Shown in pieces: positions 1 to 7,282 of a DNA stretch of 51,654 bases. The notes under the pieces are model-generated. The model saw only the letters and a list, made by a program, of their open reading frames with translations, did not search any database and had not been told where the DNA came from. The first letter of the stretch is position 1; every line of letters begins with the position of its first letter. The position numbers were made by a program, and so were the translations under genes. Where the stretch lies: assembly GCF_035704785.1 (NCBI RefSeq), contig NZ_DASSWP010000065.1, forward strand, positions 1 to 51,654, read 5' to 3'. This stretch comes from Gracilimonas sp035704785 (GTDB taxonomy: Bacteria > Bacteroidota > Rhodothermia > Balneolales > Balneolaceae).

Positions 1-445
1 ATCCGATCTTACCACCCTTAGCATATGGGCAAAGCAGGTCAACAACTTTTATTCCTGTCTCGAGCATCTCACTGGATGTTGCCAATTGATCAAAAGCAGG
101 TGCATCGCGGTGAATGGGATAAGTCTCTTTTCCTTCCGGAGCATCGATACCGTCAATGGAAGCGCCTACTACATTAAATAGCCGTCCTCTGATATCTTCA
201 CCAACCGGCATTGAGATAGCTTTTCCGGTATCGGTTACATCCATACCGCGTACAAGTCCGTCGGTAGAATCCATCGCGATGGTACGCACACGGTCTTCAC
301 CAAGGTGTTGCGCAACCTCAAGCGTTAGGGTTGAACCGTCTGTCATCTCAATTTCAAGGGCATTGAGAACAGCGGGAGTTTTACTGTCTGAAAAATCAAC
401 GTCAACTACAGGTCCAATTACCTGTGCTATCTTTCCTTTATTCAT
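1..445 (-). CDS. atpD: F1 ATP synthase beta subunit, N-terminal part (cut by window edge)
   Basis: Translation of the minus strand from the ATG at 445-443 begins MNKGKIAQVIGPVVDVDF, the classic beta-barrel start of the catalytic beta subunit of F1F0 ATP synthase. It continues through the DGSTLTLEVAQHLGEDRVRTI region and the VKVVDLL-type segment (here GIKVVDLLCPYAKGGKIG) just ahead of the P-loop, which lies outside the window. About 148 of roughly 470-500 residues are present. The subunit carries the catalytic nucleotide site for proton-driven ATP synthesis on the cytoplasmic face of the inner membrane. The gene points out of the window; in this group atpD is usually followed by atpC. A promoter-like pair lies about 75 nt upstream. 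Identity is certain from sequence; the operon partners cannot be seen. Confidence 0.96.
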   Translation of the reverse strand, partial: MNKGKIAQVIGPVVDVDFSDSKTPAVLNALEIEMTDGSTLTLEVAQHLGEDRVRTIAMDSTDGLVRGMDVTDTGKAISMPVGEDIRGRLFNVVGASIDGIDAPEGKETYPIHRDAPAFDQLATSSEMLETGIKVVDLLCPYAKGGKIG

Positions 446-519
446 GTGCTAAATCGCGATTTTATTAGTTTTTGCTATGATGATTAGTAGCTTTATTAAT
501 GCACTACTGCAAAGGCTGT

Positions 520-551
520 CAAAGATAGGGAGATACATAAAGAGAGGCAAC
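520..551 (-). promoter_or_regulatory. Bacteroidota-type promoter for atpD
   Basis: On the minus strand, TATCTTTG (520-527) matches the TAnnTTTG -7 box exactly. A GTTG (548-551) lies 20 nt upstream in the -33 position. The spacing fits the primary-sigma promoter known from Bacteroides. The predicted start leaves a leader of about 70 nt before the atpD ATG. Pattern match only. Confidence 0.45.
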
Positions 552-739
552 CACATATATCATGATTTATGACATTGATACCTAATCTATTTGTTTAAGA
601 AAGATTATTAGCGCTATCAAAATGAAAAGGAAATAATAACCCAACAGATTTATCAGTTATTATCACATTAATATGTAGCTTTTTTTATTAACATCAATGT
701 GCATACTATCAGTTAACACTCTAACTAATCCGAACTCAG

Positions 740-2338
740 ATGAACTTAATTTTAGCTATTGTCATCACCTCTTTAAATCTGACATCTATTTCATCAGATT
801 CACTTAAAACCCAGTCGGTAATAGAAGATGTCACAATTTACAGGCAACAAGCACAAATTCAGCGTACATCTACTGTAGATCTAAAACCCGGAAAAAATAT
901 CGTTGTTTTTGAAAGCCTCTCACCTTCCCTATTGGAGAATAGCTTACAACTTCGGGGCGACAAAGCCTTCACCATTCTTTCTTTAACCAGAAGAATAAAT
1001 TATTTCGCAGTAAAAGAAACTCCAGTCATTGTGAAAGAGCTGCAATCCCGGCGTGATACCTTGCAAAAACGGATAACTTTCCTGAGTTCTGATCTCTCGG
1101 TTTTGGAACGAGAACTTCGGTTACTTGAAAGTACGGAAAAGATTATCAGCAATCAGGAAATGACCGCGGCTGAACTTTCACAGCTTTTGGATCTTTATCG
1201 ATCAAGGGTTTCAAAGCTGGAACGCGAAAAGATCTCTTTGAGCGAAAAAGTTAATACATACAGAACAGAATTAAATAAGGTGCTTGCACAACTTAGAGAA
1301 TATGGAAATGATCAAAACAAAAGGTTTTCTGAAGTTATAGCGGAGATCAATTCAGAACGGAGTCAGTCAATAAATTTAGAGCTGCAGTATTTAGTGTTTA
1401 ACGCAGGATGGAATCCCAGTTATGATATACGGGGAACTGATATTTCAGCACCTCTTTCTATAAGTTATAAAGCTAATATATACCAAAATACCGGCATAGA
1501 CTGGAAGGAAACTAATGTCACCATCAGTTCAGCAAATCCCACACTTAATTCCACTTTACCTGAAATCAATCCAGTATTTGTGGGATTCAAGGCCCCACGT
1601 CCGGCTGCTTTAAAAGAAAGAGGGCTGAATGAAGTGGTTGTGACCGGATACTCGGATAGAATTGAGATGGAATCAGAAATGTCTCTGGATGCTCCCATGA
1701 ATCTTCCGCCCCCTGCTCAAAATATTCAGGGGCAAACAAGTTTCAGCTATAGAATTGAAATCCCCTATTCCGTGCCCTCTGACGGAAAGGAACACACGCT
1801 TGAATTCAGAAGAGAAGAAGTTCCCGCTAATTACAACTATTCATCCGTACCGAAGTTTTCAGAACAAGCCTATCTCACGGGCAAGATCATGGAGTGGGAA
1901 GAACTTGACCTGATCCCCGGAAAAGCCTCTATCTATTTTGAGAATACTTATGTAGGTGCTACAAACATAGATCCCCTTTCTTTTGATGACAGCCTTCAGG
2001 TTTCTCTCGGATTAGATGAAAGTATTGTAATTGAAAGAGAGAAATTGCGTGAATTTGAAGAACGAAATTTCTTTGGCAATAAAGTTCGCGAAAGTCATTC
2101 CTGGGAGATAAGCATCAGAAATACCAAATCCAATCCCATCCAAATTACCCTGAAAGATCAGATACCTCTTTCACAAGATGAGAATATTGAGGTAGACTCA
2201 AATCAACTTTCCGGCGGAATATTGGATAACGATTCAGGGATCGTCACCTGGAATCTGCAACTGGATCCCGGTGAAACAAAAACCCTTCGTCTCGGCTATG
2301 AAATCGAATATCCTAAGGGCAAGGAGATCACTTATTAA
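740..2338 (+). CDS. DUF4139 / mucoidy-inhibitor MuiA-family protein
   Basis: A 532-residue protein with a short hydrophobic N-terminus that looks like a signal peptide. It has an N-terminal DUF4140-like strand region (SVIEDVTIYRQQAQIQRTSTVDLKPG), a heptad-rich coiled coil at about residues 95-205, and a C-terminal DUF4139 beta-sandwich region. This is the order seen in the MuiA family, which is probably exported and whose biochemical role is unknown. Between the coiled coil and the C-terminal domain is an insert containing LNEVVVTGYS, a motif better known from the N-domains of SusC/TonB receptors. The gene stands alone, followed by two stem-loops that look like terminators. Family assignment is fairly sure; function is not. 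Confidence 0.8.
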   Translation: MNLILAIVITSLNLTSISSDSLKTQSVIEDVTIYRQQAQIQRTSTVDLKPGKNIVVFESLSPSLLENSLQLRGDKAFTILSLTRRINYFAVKETPVIVKELQSRRDTLQKRITFLSSDLSVLERELRLLESTEKIISNQEMTAAELSQLLDLYRSRVSKLEREKISLSEKVNTYRTELNKVLAQLREYGNDQNKRFSEVIAEINSERSQSINLELQYLVFNAGWNPSYDIRGTDISAPLSISYKANIYQNTGIDWKETNVTISSANPTLNSTLPEINPVFVGFKAPRPAALKERGLNEVVVTGYSDRIEMESEMSLDAPMNLPPPAQNIQGQTSFSYRIEIPYSVPSDGKEHTLEFRREEVPANYNYSSVPKFSEQAYLTGKIMEWEELDLIPGKASIYFENTYVGATNIDPLSFDDSLQVSLGLDESIVIEREKLREFEERNFFGNKVRESHSWEISIRNTKSNPIQITLKDQIPLSQDENIEVDSNQLSGGILDNDSGIVTWNLQLDPGETKTLRLGYEIEYPKGKEITY

Positions 2339-2406
2339 AAATATAATTTAAGCTCATACTTACATTAGCAACTCCCCCGTTAAAATTTTATCTTTAAGGG
2401 TTCTTG

Positions 2407-2434
2407 AGCCACGCCTAAAAACGTGGCTTGTTTT
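2407..2434 (+). terminator. Intrinsic terminator after the DUF4139 gene
   Basis: Perfect 7-bp stem AGCCACG / CGTGGCT (2407-2413 and 2422-2428) with an 8-nt A-rich loop, followed by TGTTTTATT. It sits about 70 nt past the stop codon of the DUF4139 gene. Confidence 0.7.
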
Positions 2435-2454
2435 ATTGCATCATCCGTAACAGC

Positions 2455-2480
2455 AAGGTGACAACAATCACCTTTTTTTA
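2455..2480 (+). terminator. Second stem-loop with T-tract, upstream of rsmB
   Basis: Perfect 7-bp stem AAGGTGA / TCACCTT (2455-2461 and 2468-2474), 6-nt loop, then a run of T. It lies 26 nt past the first terminator and 37 nt before rsmB. It could be a back-up terminator or an attenuator for rsmB. Confidence 0.6.
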
Positions 2481-2516
2481 TAGCCGGTAATTAAAATTTT
2501 AAAAACCCGTACTCCT

Positions 2517-3836
2517 TTGGAAACTGAATTATCAGAACGCTCGGTAAGTGTAGACATTCTTATAGAATTTGATGAAAAGCAGGTGCTCGATTATGCACAT
2601 GCTAATGAGTTAGAACCTCGTGAACGTGCTCAGGTCAGAGAATACGTGCAGAATATATTACGGAAGCGAAGTTATCTCGATTTCCTGATCGATGAATTTT
2701 CCAGTGTTTCTGTAGCAGAAATGAAACCGGAACTTAAGAATATACTTCGCCTTGCCATATATGACATGTTATTCATGGACAGTACTCCCGACTATGCTGC
2801 CATCAATGAAGCGGTAGAAATTGCCAAGATGAAATTAGGCTCCAAAACCGGAGATCTTGTGAATGCCATCATGCGTAACCTGCAGCGTGATCGTGAAAAA
2901 CTTCCTAAACCCGGATTCAAAGATCGAAACAAATTAGTTGCTACCACATTTTCACATCCGGAATGGATGGTAGCGCGTTGGAGAGAAAGATTTGGAGAAC
3001 GGGAAGCATTTCAGCTAATGCAGGCTAACAATTCCCGGCCACACTATTATGTACGTGTGAACAGTCTTCGTACCAAGCCTGAGAATTTTGAGCTTCGCAT
3101 GGAGAAAATGGATATAGATTTTGAGGCAAGCGACTGGCTGCCTTATTATTATAAAGTTGCATCCGTTCAGCCCTTTATTGAAAAAGGATTGCTTGCAAAA
3201 GGTGTTTGCCTTGTTCAGGATATTGCCGCAGGATTCGCCCCTACCATTCTTGACCCACAGCCGGGAGAAAAAGTATTCGACCTTTGTGCCGCACCCGGAA
3301 CAAAATCGATCATGATGTCGGATCTGATGCAGGGCGAAGGTGAGATCACTTCTGTTGATATTTCCTCAGAAAGACTAAAAATGCTTGCTGAAAATGCACT
3401 GAATTACGGTGCAGAAAATATCCGGATCAAAGGCGGAGATGTTTTGGAAGTTTCCCTTGGCTTGGCCGATGCTGTTCTTCTTGATGCCCCTTGTACAGGA
3501 ACCGGTGTTCTCAGTAAGCGTGCCGACCTCCGTTGGAGACGAGATGAAGAAGGACTGAAAAACGCCGTTGCCCTTCAGGAAGAATTATTGGAAGAAGCAT
3601 CCAACATGGTGAAGCGAGGAGGCCGTTTGGTTTACAGCACTTGCTCGTTAGAGCCTGAAGAGAATATGGAACAGATCGAGAAGTTCCTTTCCAAAATGGA
3701 CAACTTTGAGCTGGAACCGCTGGATGATTATCTCCCGGAAGAAGTGTTAGCTGAAGATGGAAAATCCTACCAGACTTTCCCTCACAAACACGGCTGCGAT
3801 GGCCACTTCGGCGTACTCCTGAAACGAGTGAAATAA
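2517..3836 (+). CDS. rsmB: 16S rRNA (cytosine-967-C5)-methyltransferase
   Basis: A 439-residue SAM-dependent rRNA methyltransferase of the RsmB/NOP2 family. The first ~135 residues form an all-helical NusB-like domain (REYVQNILRKRSYLDFLIDEF; PDYAAINEAVEIAKMKLG), the hallmark of RsmB as opposed to RsmF. The catalytic half has the SAM-binding VFDLCAAPGTKS, the first conserved cysteine in DAPCTGTGVL and the nucleophilic cysteine in YSTCSLEPEEN. The product methylates C967 of 16S rRNA before subunit assembly. The best start is the TTG at 2517, because the NusB domain begins too early for any internal ATG. The stop codon directly touches the inverted-repeat unit that carries the next gene. Confidence 0.92.
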   Translation: METELSERSVSVDILIEFDEKQVLDYAHANELEPRERAQVREYVQNILRKRSYLDFLIDEFSSVSVAEMKPELKNILRLAIYDMLFMDSTPDYAAINEAVEIAKMKLGSKTGDLVNAIMRNLQRDREKLPKPGFKDRNKLVATTFSHPEWMVARWRERFGEREAFQLMQANNSRPHYYVRVNSLRTKPENFELRMEKMDIDFEASDWLPYYYKVASVQPFIEKGLLAKGVCLVQDIAAGFAPTILDPQPGEKVFDLCAAPGTKSIMMSDLMQGEGEITSVDISSERLKMLAENALNYGAENIRIKGGDVLEVSLGLADAVLLDAPCTGTGVLSKRADLRWRRDEEGLKNAVALQEELLEEASNMVKRGGRLVYSTCSLEPEENMEQIEKFLSKMDNFELEPLDDYLPEEVLAEDGKSYQTFPHKHGCDGHFGVLLKRVK

Positions 3837-3913
3837 TTAACCACAGAGTTCACTGAGGAACACAGAGAGAATTACAATTACATTATACTCTGTATTCCTT
3901 TGAATCCTCCGTG
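3837..3913. repeat. Left repeat of the GxxExxY unit (imperfect palindrome)
   Basis: The sequence starts one base after the rsmB stop. A first arm, 3841-3867 (CCACAGAG..CACTGAGG..CACAGAG), is answered by a roughly complementary arm, 3888-3913 (CTCTGT..TCCTCCGTG). The ends of arm 1 (TTAACCACAGAG) are also inverted with respect to the repeat after the GxxExxY gene (CTCTGTG...GTGGTTAA, 4316-4346). CACAGAG/CCTCCGTG repeats of this kind commonly border GxxExxY genes in many bacteria. Confidence 0.7.
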
Positions 3914-3929
3914 ATTTTAAAAATTTCTC

Positions 3930-4304
3930 ATGATACTCTTAGATGAGCTTACTGACAAAGTGATTGGTTCAGCCATTCGGGTTCACAAAGAACTTGGTCC
4001 CGGTTTGCTGGAGTCTGCTTATCAAGAGTGTTTATTTTATGTTTTGAAGAAGGAAGGGCTATTGGTAGAAAAGGAAAAACCAATCCCTATTAAATTTGAA
4101 GATGTTCAACTTGATTGTGGTTACAAGATAGATCTATTAGTTGAAAACAGACTGGTTCTTGAACTGAAATCAGTTGAAAGTCTTAATAAGGTTCATTTTG
4201 CCCAAGTCCTTAGCTATCTAAAACTAGGAAATTTCCCACTTGGGTTACTTCTAAACTTCAACGTCTCGTTGATGAAAAATGGTATTAAAAGAATAATTAA
4301 TTAG
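3930..4304 (+). CDS. GxxExxY protein (PD-(D/E)XK_3 nuclease-fold family)
   Basis: A 124-residue protein with the defining GxxExxY signature at G25-E28-Y31 (GPGLLESAY). It also has a nuclease-like core, D68 in YKIDLLV and E78-x-K80 in LVLELKSVE. The length is normal for the family (about 120-130) and all putative catalytic residues are kept, so it looks intact. The biochemical activity of the family is unknown; the fold suggests nucleic-acid cleavage or binding. It sits alone between rsmB and valS, bracketed by CACAGAG-type inverted repeats, an arrangement that suggests the gene and repeats arrived together. Family identity is certain; role and mobility are inference. Confidence 0.88.
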   Translation: MILLDELTDKVIGSAIRVHKELGPGLLESAYQECLFYVLKKEGLLVEKEKPIPIKFEDVQLDCGYKIDLLVENRLVLELKSVESLNKVHFAQVLSYLKLGNFPLGLLLNFNVSLMKNGIKRIIN

Positions 4305-4315
4305 TAATTCTACCA

Positions 4316-4346
4316 CTCTGTGCACCTCCGTGCCCTCCGTGGTTAA
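4316..4346. repeat. Right repeat of the GxxExxY unit
   Basis: CTCTGTG-CACCTCCGTG-CCCTCCGTGG-TTAA lies 12 nt after the GxxExxY stop and is inverted relative to 3837-3867. It ends 13 nt before the TTG start of valS, so the valS leader is supplied by the repeat. Confidence 0.7.
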
Positions 4347-4358
4347 AACATTGTTGAT

Positions 4359-7028
4359 TTGAGCAAAGAAATTCCCGCACAATACGACGCCTCTAAAGTT
4401 GAGGACAAATGGTATGCCCACTGGATGGAGAACAACTACTTCCACTCCACTCCGGATGAACGAGAATCATTTACGGTAGTCATTCCTCCTCCTAATGTGA
4501 CCGGTGTGTTGCACATGGGACACATGCTCAACAACACCATACAGGATGTATTGGTCCGTCGAGCCAGAATGCAGGGCTACAACGCCTGCTGGGTCCCCGG
4601 AACCGATCATGCTTCCATCGCAACGGAAGCCAAAGTGGTAAGACGACTGCGAGAAAAAGGAATTAAGAAAAGTGATCTTGGGCGAGATGAGTTTCTTGAA
4701 CATGCCTGGGATTGGACGCACGAACACGGAGGTATCATCCTGGAACAGCTCAAGAAATTAGGTGCAAGCTGCGATTGGGATCGTACCAACTTCACAATGG
4801 ATCCCGAGTATTCTGAAAGCGTGATCGATGTGTTCATTGATCTATTTGAGAAAGGAAAGATCTATCGCGGTGCGCGAATGATAAATTGGGATCCGGTTGC
4901 TAAAACCGCTTTGAGTGATGAAGAGGTGATTCATAAGGAAGTAAATTCGAAACTCTACCACATCAAGTACAGGATCTTTGGTGAAGATGATTTTGTGACC
5001 ATCGCCACTACCCGCCCTGAGACTTTGTTGGGTGACACGGCCGTATGTATAAATCCTGATGATGAACGATATACGCATTTGAAAGGCAAAAAAGTGATCG
5101 TGCCATTGGTAAACCGCGAAGTACCTATCATCGAAGATGATTATGTGGATATGGAATTCGGAACCGGATGTTTGAAGATCACTCCGGCCCACGATGAGAA
5201 TGATTATAATATCGGTCAGAAGCATGACCTTCCGACCATCAACATGCTTAATGAAGATGGCACGGTAAGTGAAGAAGGCGAGCTTTACATCGGCATGGAT
5301 CGTTTTGATGTGCGAAAGCAAATTACCAAAGATCTGGAAGAAGCTGATCTGCTGCTCAAAACCGAAGATTATAGAAATAAGGTCGGTTACTCCGAGCGAA
5401 CTGATGCAGTGATCGAGCCGCGCTTGTCATTGCAGTGGTGGGTTTCCATGAAAGAGCTTGCACAGCCCGCCCTTGAAAACGTGATGGATGACACCGTAGA
5501 GTTTCACCCTAAAAAATTCAAAAATACCTACCGTCACTGGATGGAAAATGTGCGTGACTGGTGTATCTCTCGTCAGCTTTGGTGGGGGCATAGAATTCCA
5601 GCCTGGTATAATGAAGACGGAGACTTTGTTGTAGCAAAAACCGAAGCCGAAGCACAGGAAAAATTCAAAATTCAAAATTCAAAATTTGAGAATTTAAAAC
5701 AGGATGAGGATGTGCTGGATACCTGGTTCTCCTCCTGGCTGTGGCCTATTTCGGTGTTTGATCCCGAGTACATCCGAACCGGAAAAGCCAACAAAGAATT
5801 AAACTACTACTACCCTACCAAGGATCTGGTGACCGCACCGGAGATCATGTTCTTTTGGGTGGCACGAATGATCATTGCCGGATACGAGTACATGGACGAT
5901 AAACCGTTCGATAATGTGTACTACACCGGTATTGTACGCGATAAGAAAGGTCGTAAGATGAGCAAAAGTCTTGGGAATTCTCCCGATCCGCTTGAACTTA
6001 TTCAAAAATACGGAGCTGATGGAATTCGAATGGGAATGCTGTTCGCCACTCCCGCCGGCAACGATCTCCCTTTCGATGAAAAGCTTTGCGAACAAGGCCG
6101 GAATTTCTCCAATAAGATCTGGAATGCCTTCCGCTTCCTTACTATGAATATGGAAGAAGGTGTGAAATACGAACCAACTTCTGAGATCAACAAAGACGAT
6201 CTCTCCGACCGCTGGATGGCCGCACGAATTCAACAAACCATTGCCGGAGTAAATGAAGACTTCGATAATTACAAGCTGAATGATGCCCTTAAGAAAGTGT
6301 ACTCGCTCATTTGGGATGATTTCTGCGACTGGTACATCGAGCTGTCCAAGCCGGAGGAATACGGGCAGAATATCCCCAAAGAAAAACTAAATACCGCACT
6401 TGGTTTCTTTGAGCAGCTGATGAAGCTCCTCCATCCTTTCATGCCGTTCATCAGTGAAGAGATCTGGCAACATATTCAGGAGCGTTCTACTGAAGAAGCA
6501 TTATTGGTTTCCCAATGGCCGGAAGTAGATGATTCTAAATTGAATGAAGACGACATCAAGCTTTTTGGTACTTTGCAGGAAATGGTTTCTTCACTCCGAA
6601 ATATTCGCTCGGAAGTGAATGTATCTCCCAAGGAGGGATTGGATGTCCTCATTAAGACAAAAGAGCAATCGGTAGCGGATGAAATTTTAGCTAATCGAAT
6701 CGTTTTAGAAAAACTGGAAAGTATTAAATCTTTATCGGTTGGTACTGAAATTGAGAAACCAAAAGTCTATTCTTCCTCAATAGTAGGTGGAAATGAAATA
6801 TATATCCCATTGGAAGGTTTGGTGGATTTTGAGAAAGAACGGGAGCGTATCCAAAAAGAAATTGATCGATTAGAAGGATTCTTAAAAGGGATTAACGGAA
6901 AACTTTCAAACGAAGGCTTTGTAAATAATGCCCCGGATAATGTGGTTGAGCTGGAAAAGAAAAAGAAAGCGGATACCGAAGACAGCTTAAAGAAACTTAG
7001 AGAGCAGTTGAAAGATTTTAAGGAATGA
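4359..7028 (+). CDS. valS: Valine--tRNA ligase
   Basis: An 889-residue class I aminoacyl-tRNA synthetase that charges tRNA-Val and edits threonine. Visible are the HIGH motif as H52-M-G-H55 in PPNVTGVLHMGHML, the editing-domain TTRPETLLGDTAV, the KMSKS motif K533-MSKS (GRKMSKSLGNSPDP), the anticodon-binding domain and a C-terminal coiled coil rich in Lys/Glu (last ~65 residues). The start is TTG at 4359 (MSKEIPAQYD); no ATG could replace it without losing the conserved N-terminus. A heptanucleotide repeat encodes residues ~435-444 in a loop before DEDVLDTWFSSWLWP. The gene is full length and looks functional. Confidence 0.97.
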   Translation: MSKEIPAQYDASKVEDKWYAHWMENNYFHSTPDERESFTVVIPPPNVTGVLHMGHMLNNTIQDVLVRRARMQGYNACWVPGTDHASIATEAKVVRRLREKGIKKSDLGRDEFLEHAWDWTHEHGGIILEQLKKLGASCDWDRTNFTMDPEYSESVIDVFIDLFEKGKIYRGARMINWDPVAKTALSDEEVIHKEVNSKLYHIKYRIFGEDDFVTIATTRPETLLGDTAVCINPDDERYTHLKGKKVIVPLVNREVPIIEDDYVDMEFGTGCLKITPAHDENDYNIGQKHDLPTINMLNEDGTVSEEGELYIGMDRFDVRKQITKDLEEADLLLKTEDYRNKVGYSERTDAVIEPRLSLQWWVSMKELAQPALENVMDDTVEFHPKKFKNTYRHWMENVRDWCISRQLWWGHRIPAWYNEDGDFVVAKTEAEAQEKFKIQNSKFENLKQDEDVLDTWFSSWLWPISVFDPEYIRTGKANKELNYYYPTKDLVTAPEIMFFWVARMIIAGYEYMDDKPFDNVYYTGIVRDKKGRKMSKSLGNSPDPLELIQKYGADGIRMGMLFATPAGNDLPFDEKLCEQGRNFSNKIWNAFRFLTMNMEEGVKYEPTSEINKDDLSDRWMAARIQQTIAGVNEDFDNYKLNDALKKVYSLIWDDFCDWYIELSKPEEYGQNIPKEKLNTALGFFEQLMKLLHPFMPFISEEIWQHIQERSTEEALLVSQWPEVDDSKLNEDDIKLFGTLQEMVSSLRNIRSEVNVSPKEGLDVLIKTKEQSVADEILANRIVLEKLESIKSLSVGTEIEKPKVYSSSIVGGNEIYIPLEGLVDFEKERERIQKEIDRLEGFLKGINGKLSNEGFVNNAPDNVVELEKKKKADTEDSLKKLREQLKDFKE
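5661..5690. repeat. Heptanucleotide tandem repeat inside valS
   Basis: Three copies of AAATTCA followed by a variant AAATTTG. The repeat is read in frame as KFKIQNSKFEN (about residues 434-445) in a variable loop of ValS. The number of units determines the reading frame, because the unit is not a multiple of three. Confidence 0.75.
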
Positions 7029-7035
7029 TTTTATC

Positions 7036-7227
7036 TGACTCACATCCCCCTGTAAATGAGCAAGCTCATTTCCGGTCCCTCTTCTAAGAGGGAATTTTCT
7101 TTAAAAAATTCAGATACTAATTAAATTACCCGAGTTTGTTATGATTTAGGTTATAGCAAGTGAGAAATCTCCCTTGGAAGGGAGACCGGTTTAGACCTTT
7201 AGGTCTGAACCAGAGGGATGTGAGTCA
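7036..7227. repeat. ~190-bp imperfect palindrome (MITE/REP-like element)
   Basis: The ends are perfect inverted repeats (TGACTCACATCCC at 7036 and its complement ending at 7227). Complementarity continues inward for about 60 nt: CCGGTCCCTCTTCTAAGAGGG on the left answers CTCCCTTGGAAGGGAGACCGG on the right. The AT-rich centre is about 65 nt. Each arm has its own small hairpins (CCCTCTT/AAGAGGG, CTCCCTT/AAGGGAG, AGACCT/AGGTCT). It has no ORF and fills the whole gap between valS and the helicase gene. Confidence 0.7.
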
Positions 7228-7247
7228 CACAAGAATAATTAAAAGAC

Positions 7248-7280
7248 TTTGAAGAGCGCTAAGGAAGACGACTAACTTTA
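7248..7280 (+). promoter_or_regulatory. Candidate Bacteroidota-type promoter for the helicase gene
   Basis: TTTG (7248-7251), 21 nt, then TAACTTTA (7273-7280), one mismatch from TAnnTTTG. The ATG follows at 7283, so the transcript would be almost leaderless. Confidence 0.35.
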
Positions 7281-7282
7281 CT

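Noticed and set aside
156..452. 98-codon plus-strand ORF at the start of the window
   Set aside because: Shadow of atpD on the opposite strand; the minus-strand frame is the conserved beta subunit.
4842..5321. 159-codon minus-strand ORF
   Set aside because: Antisense shadow inside valS, whose frame is fully conserved there.
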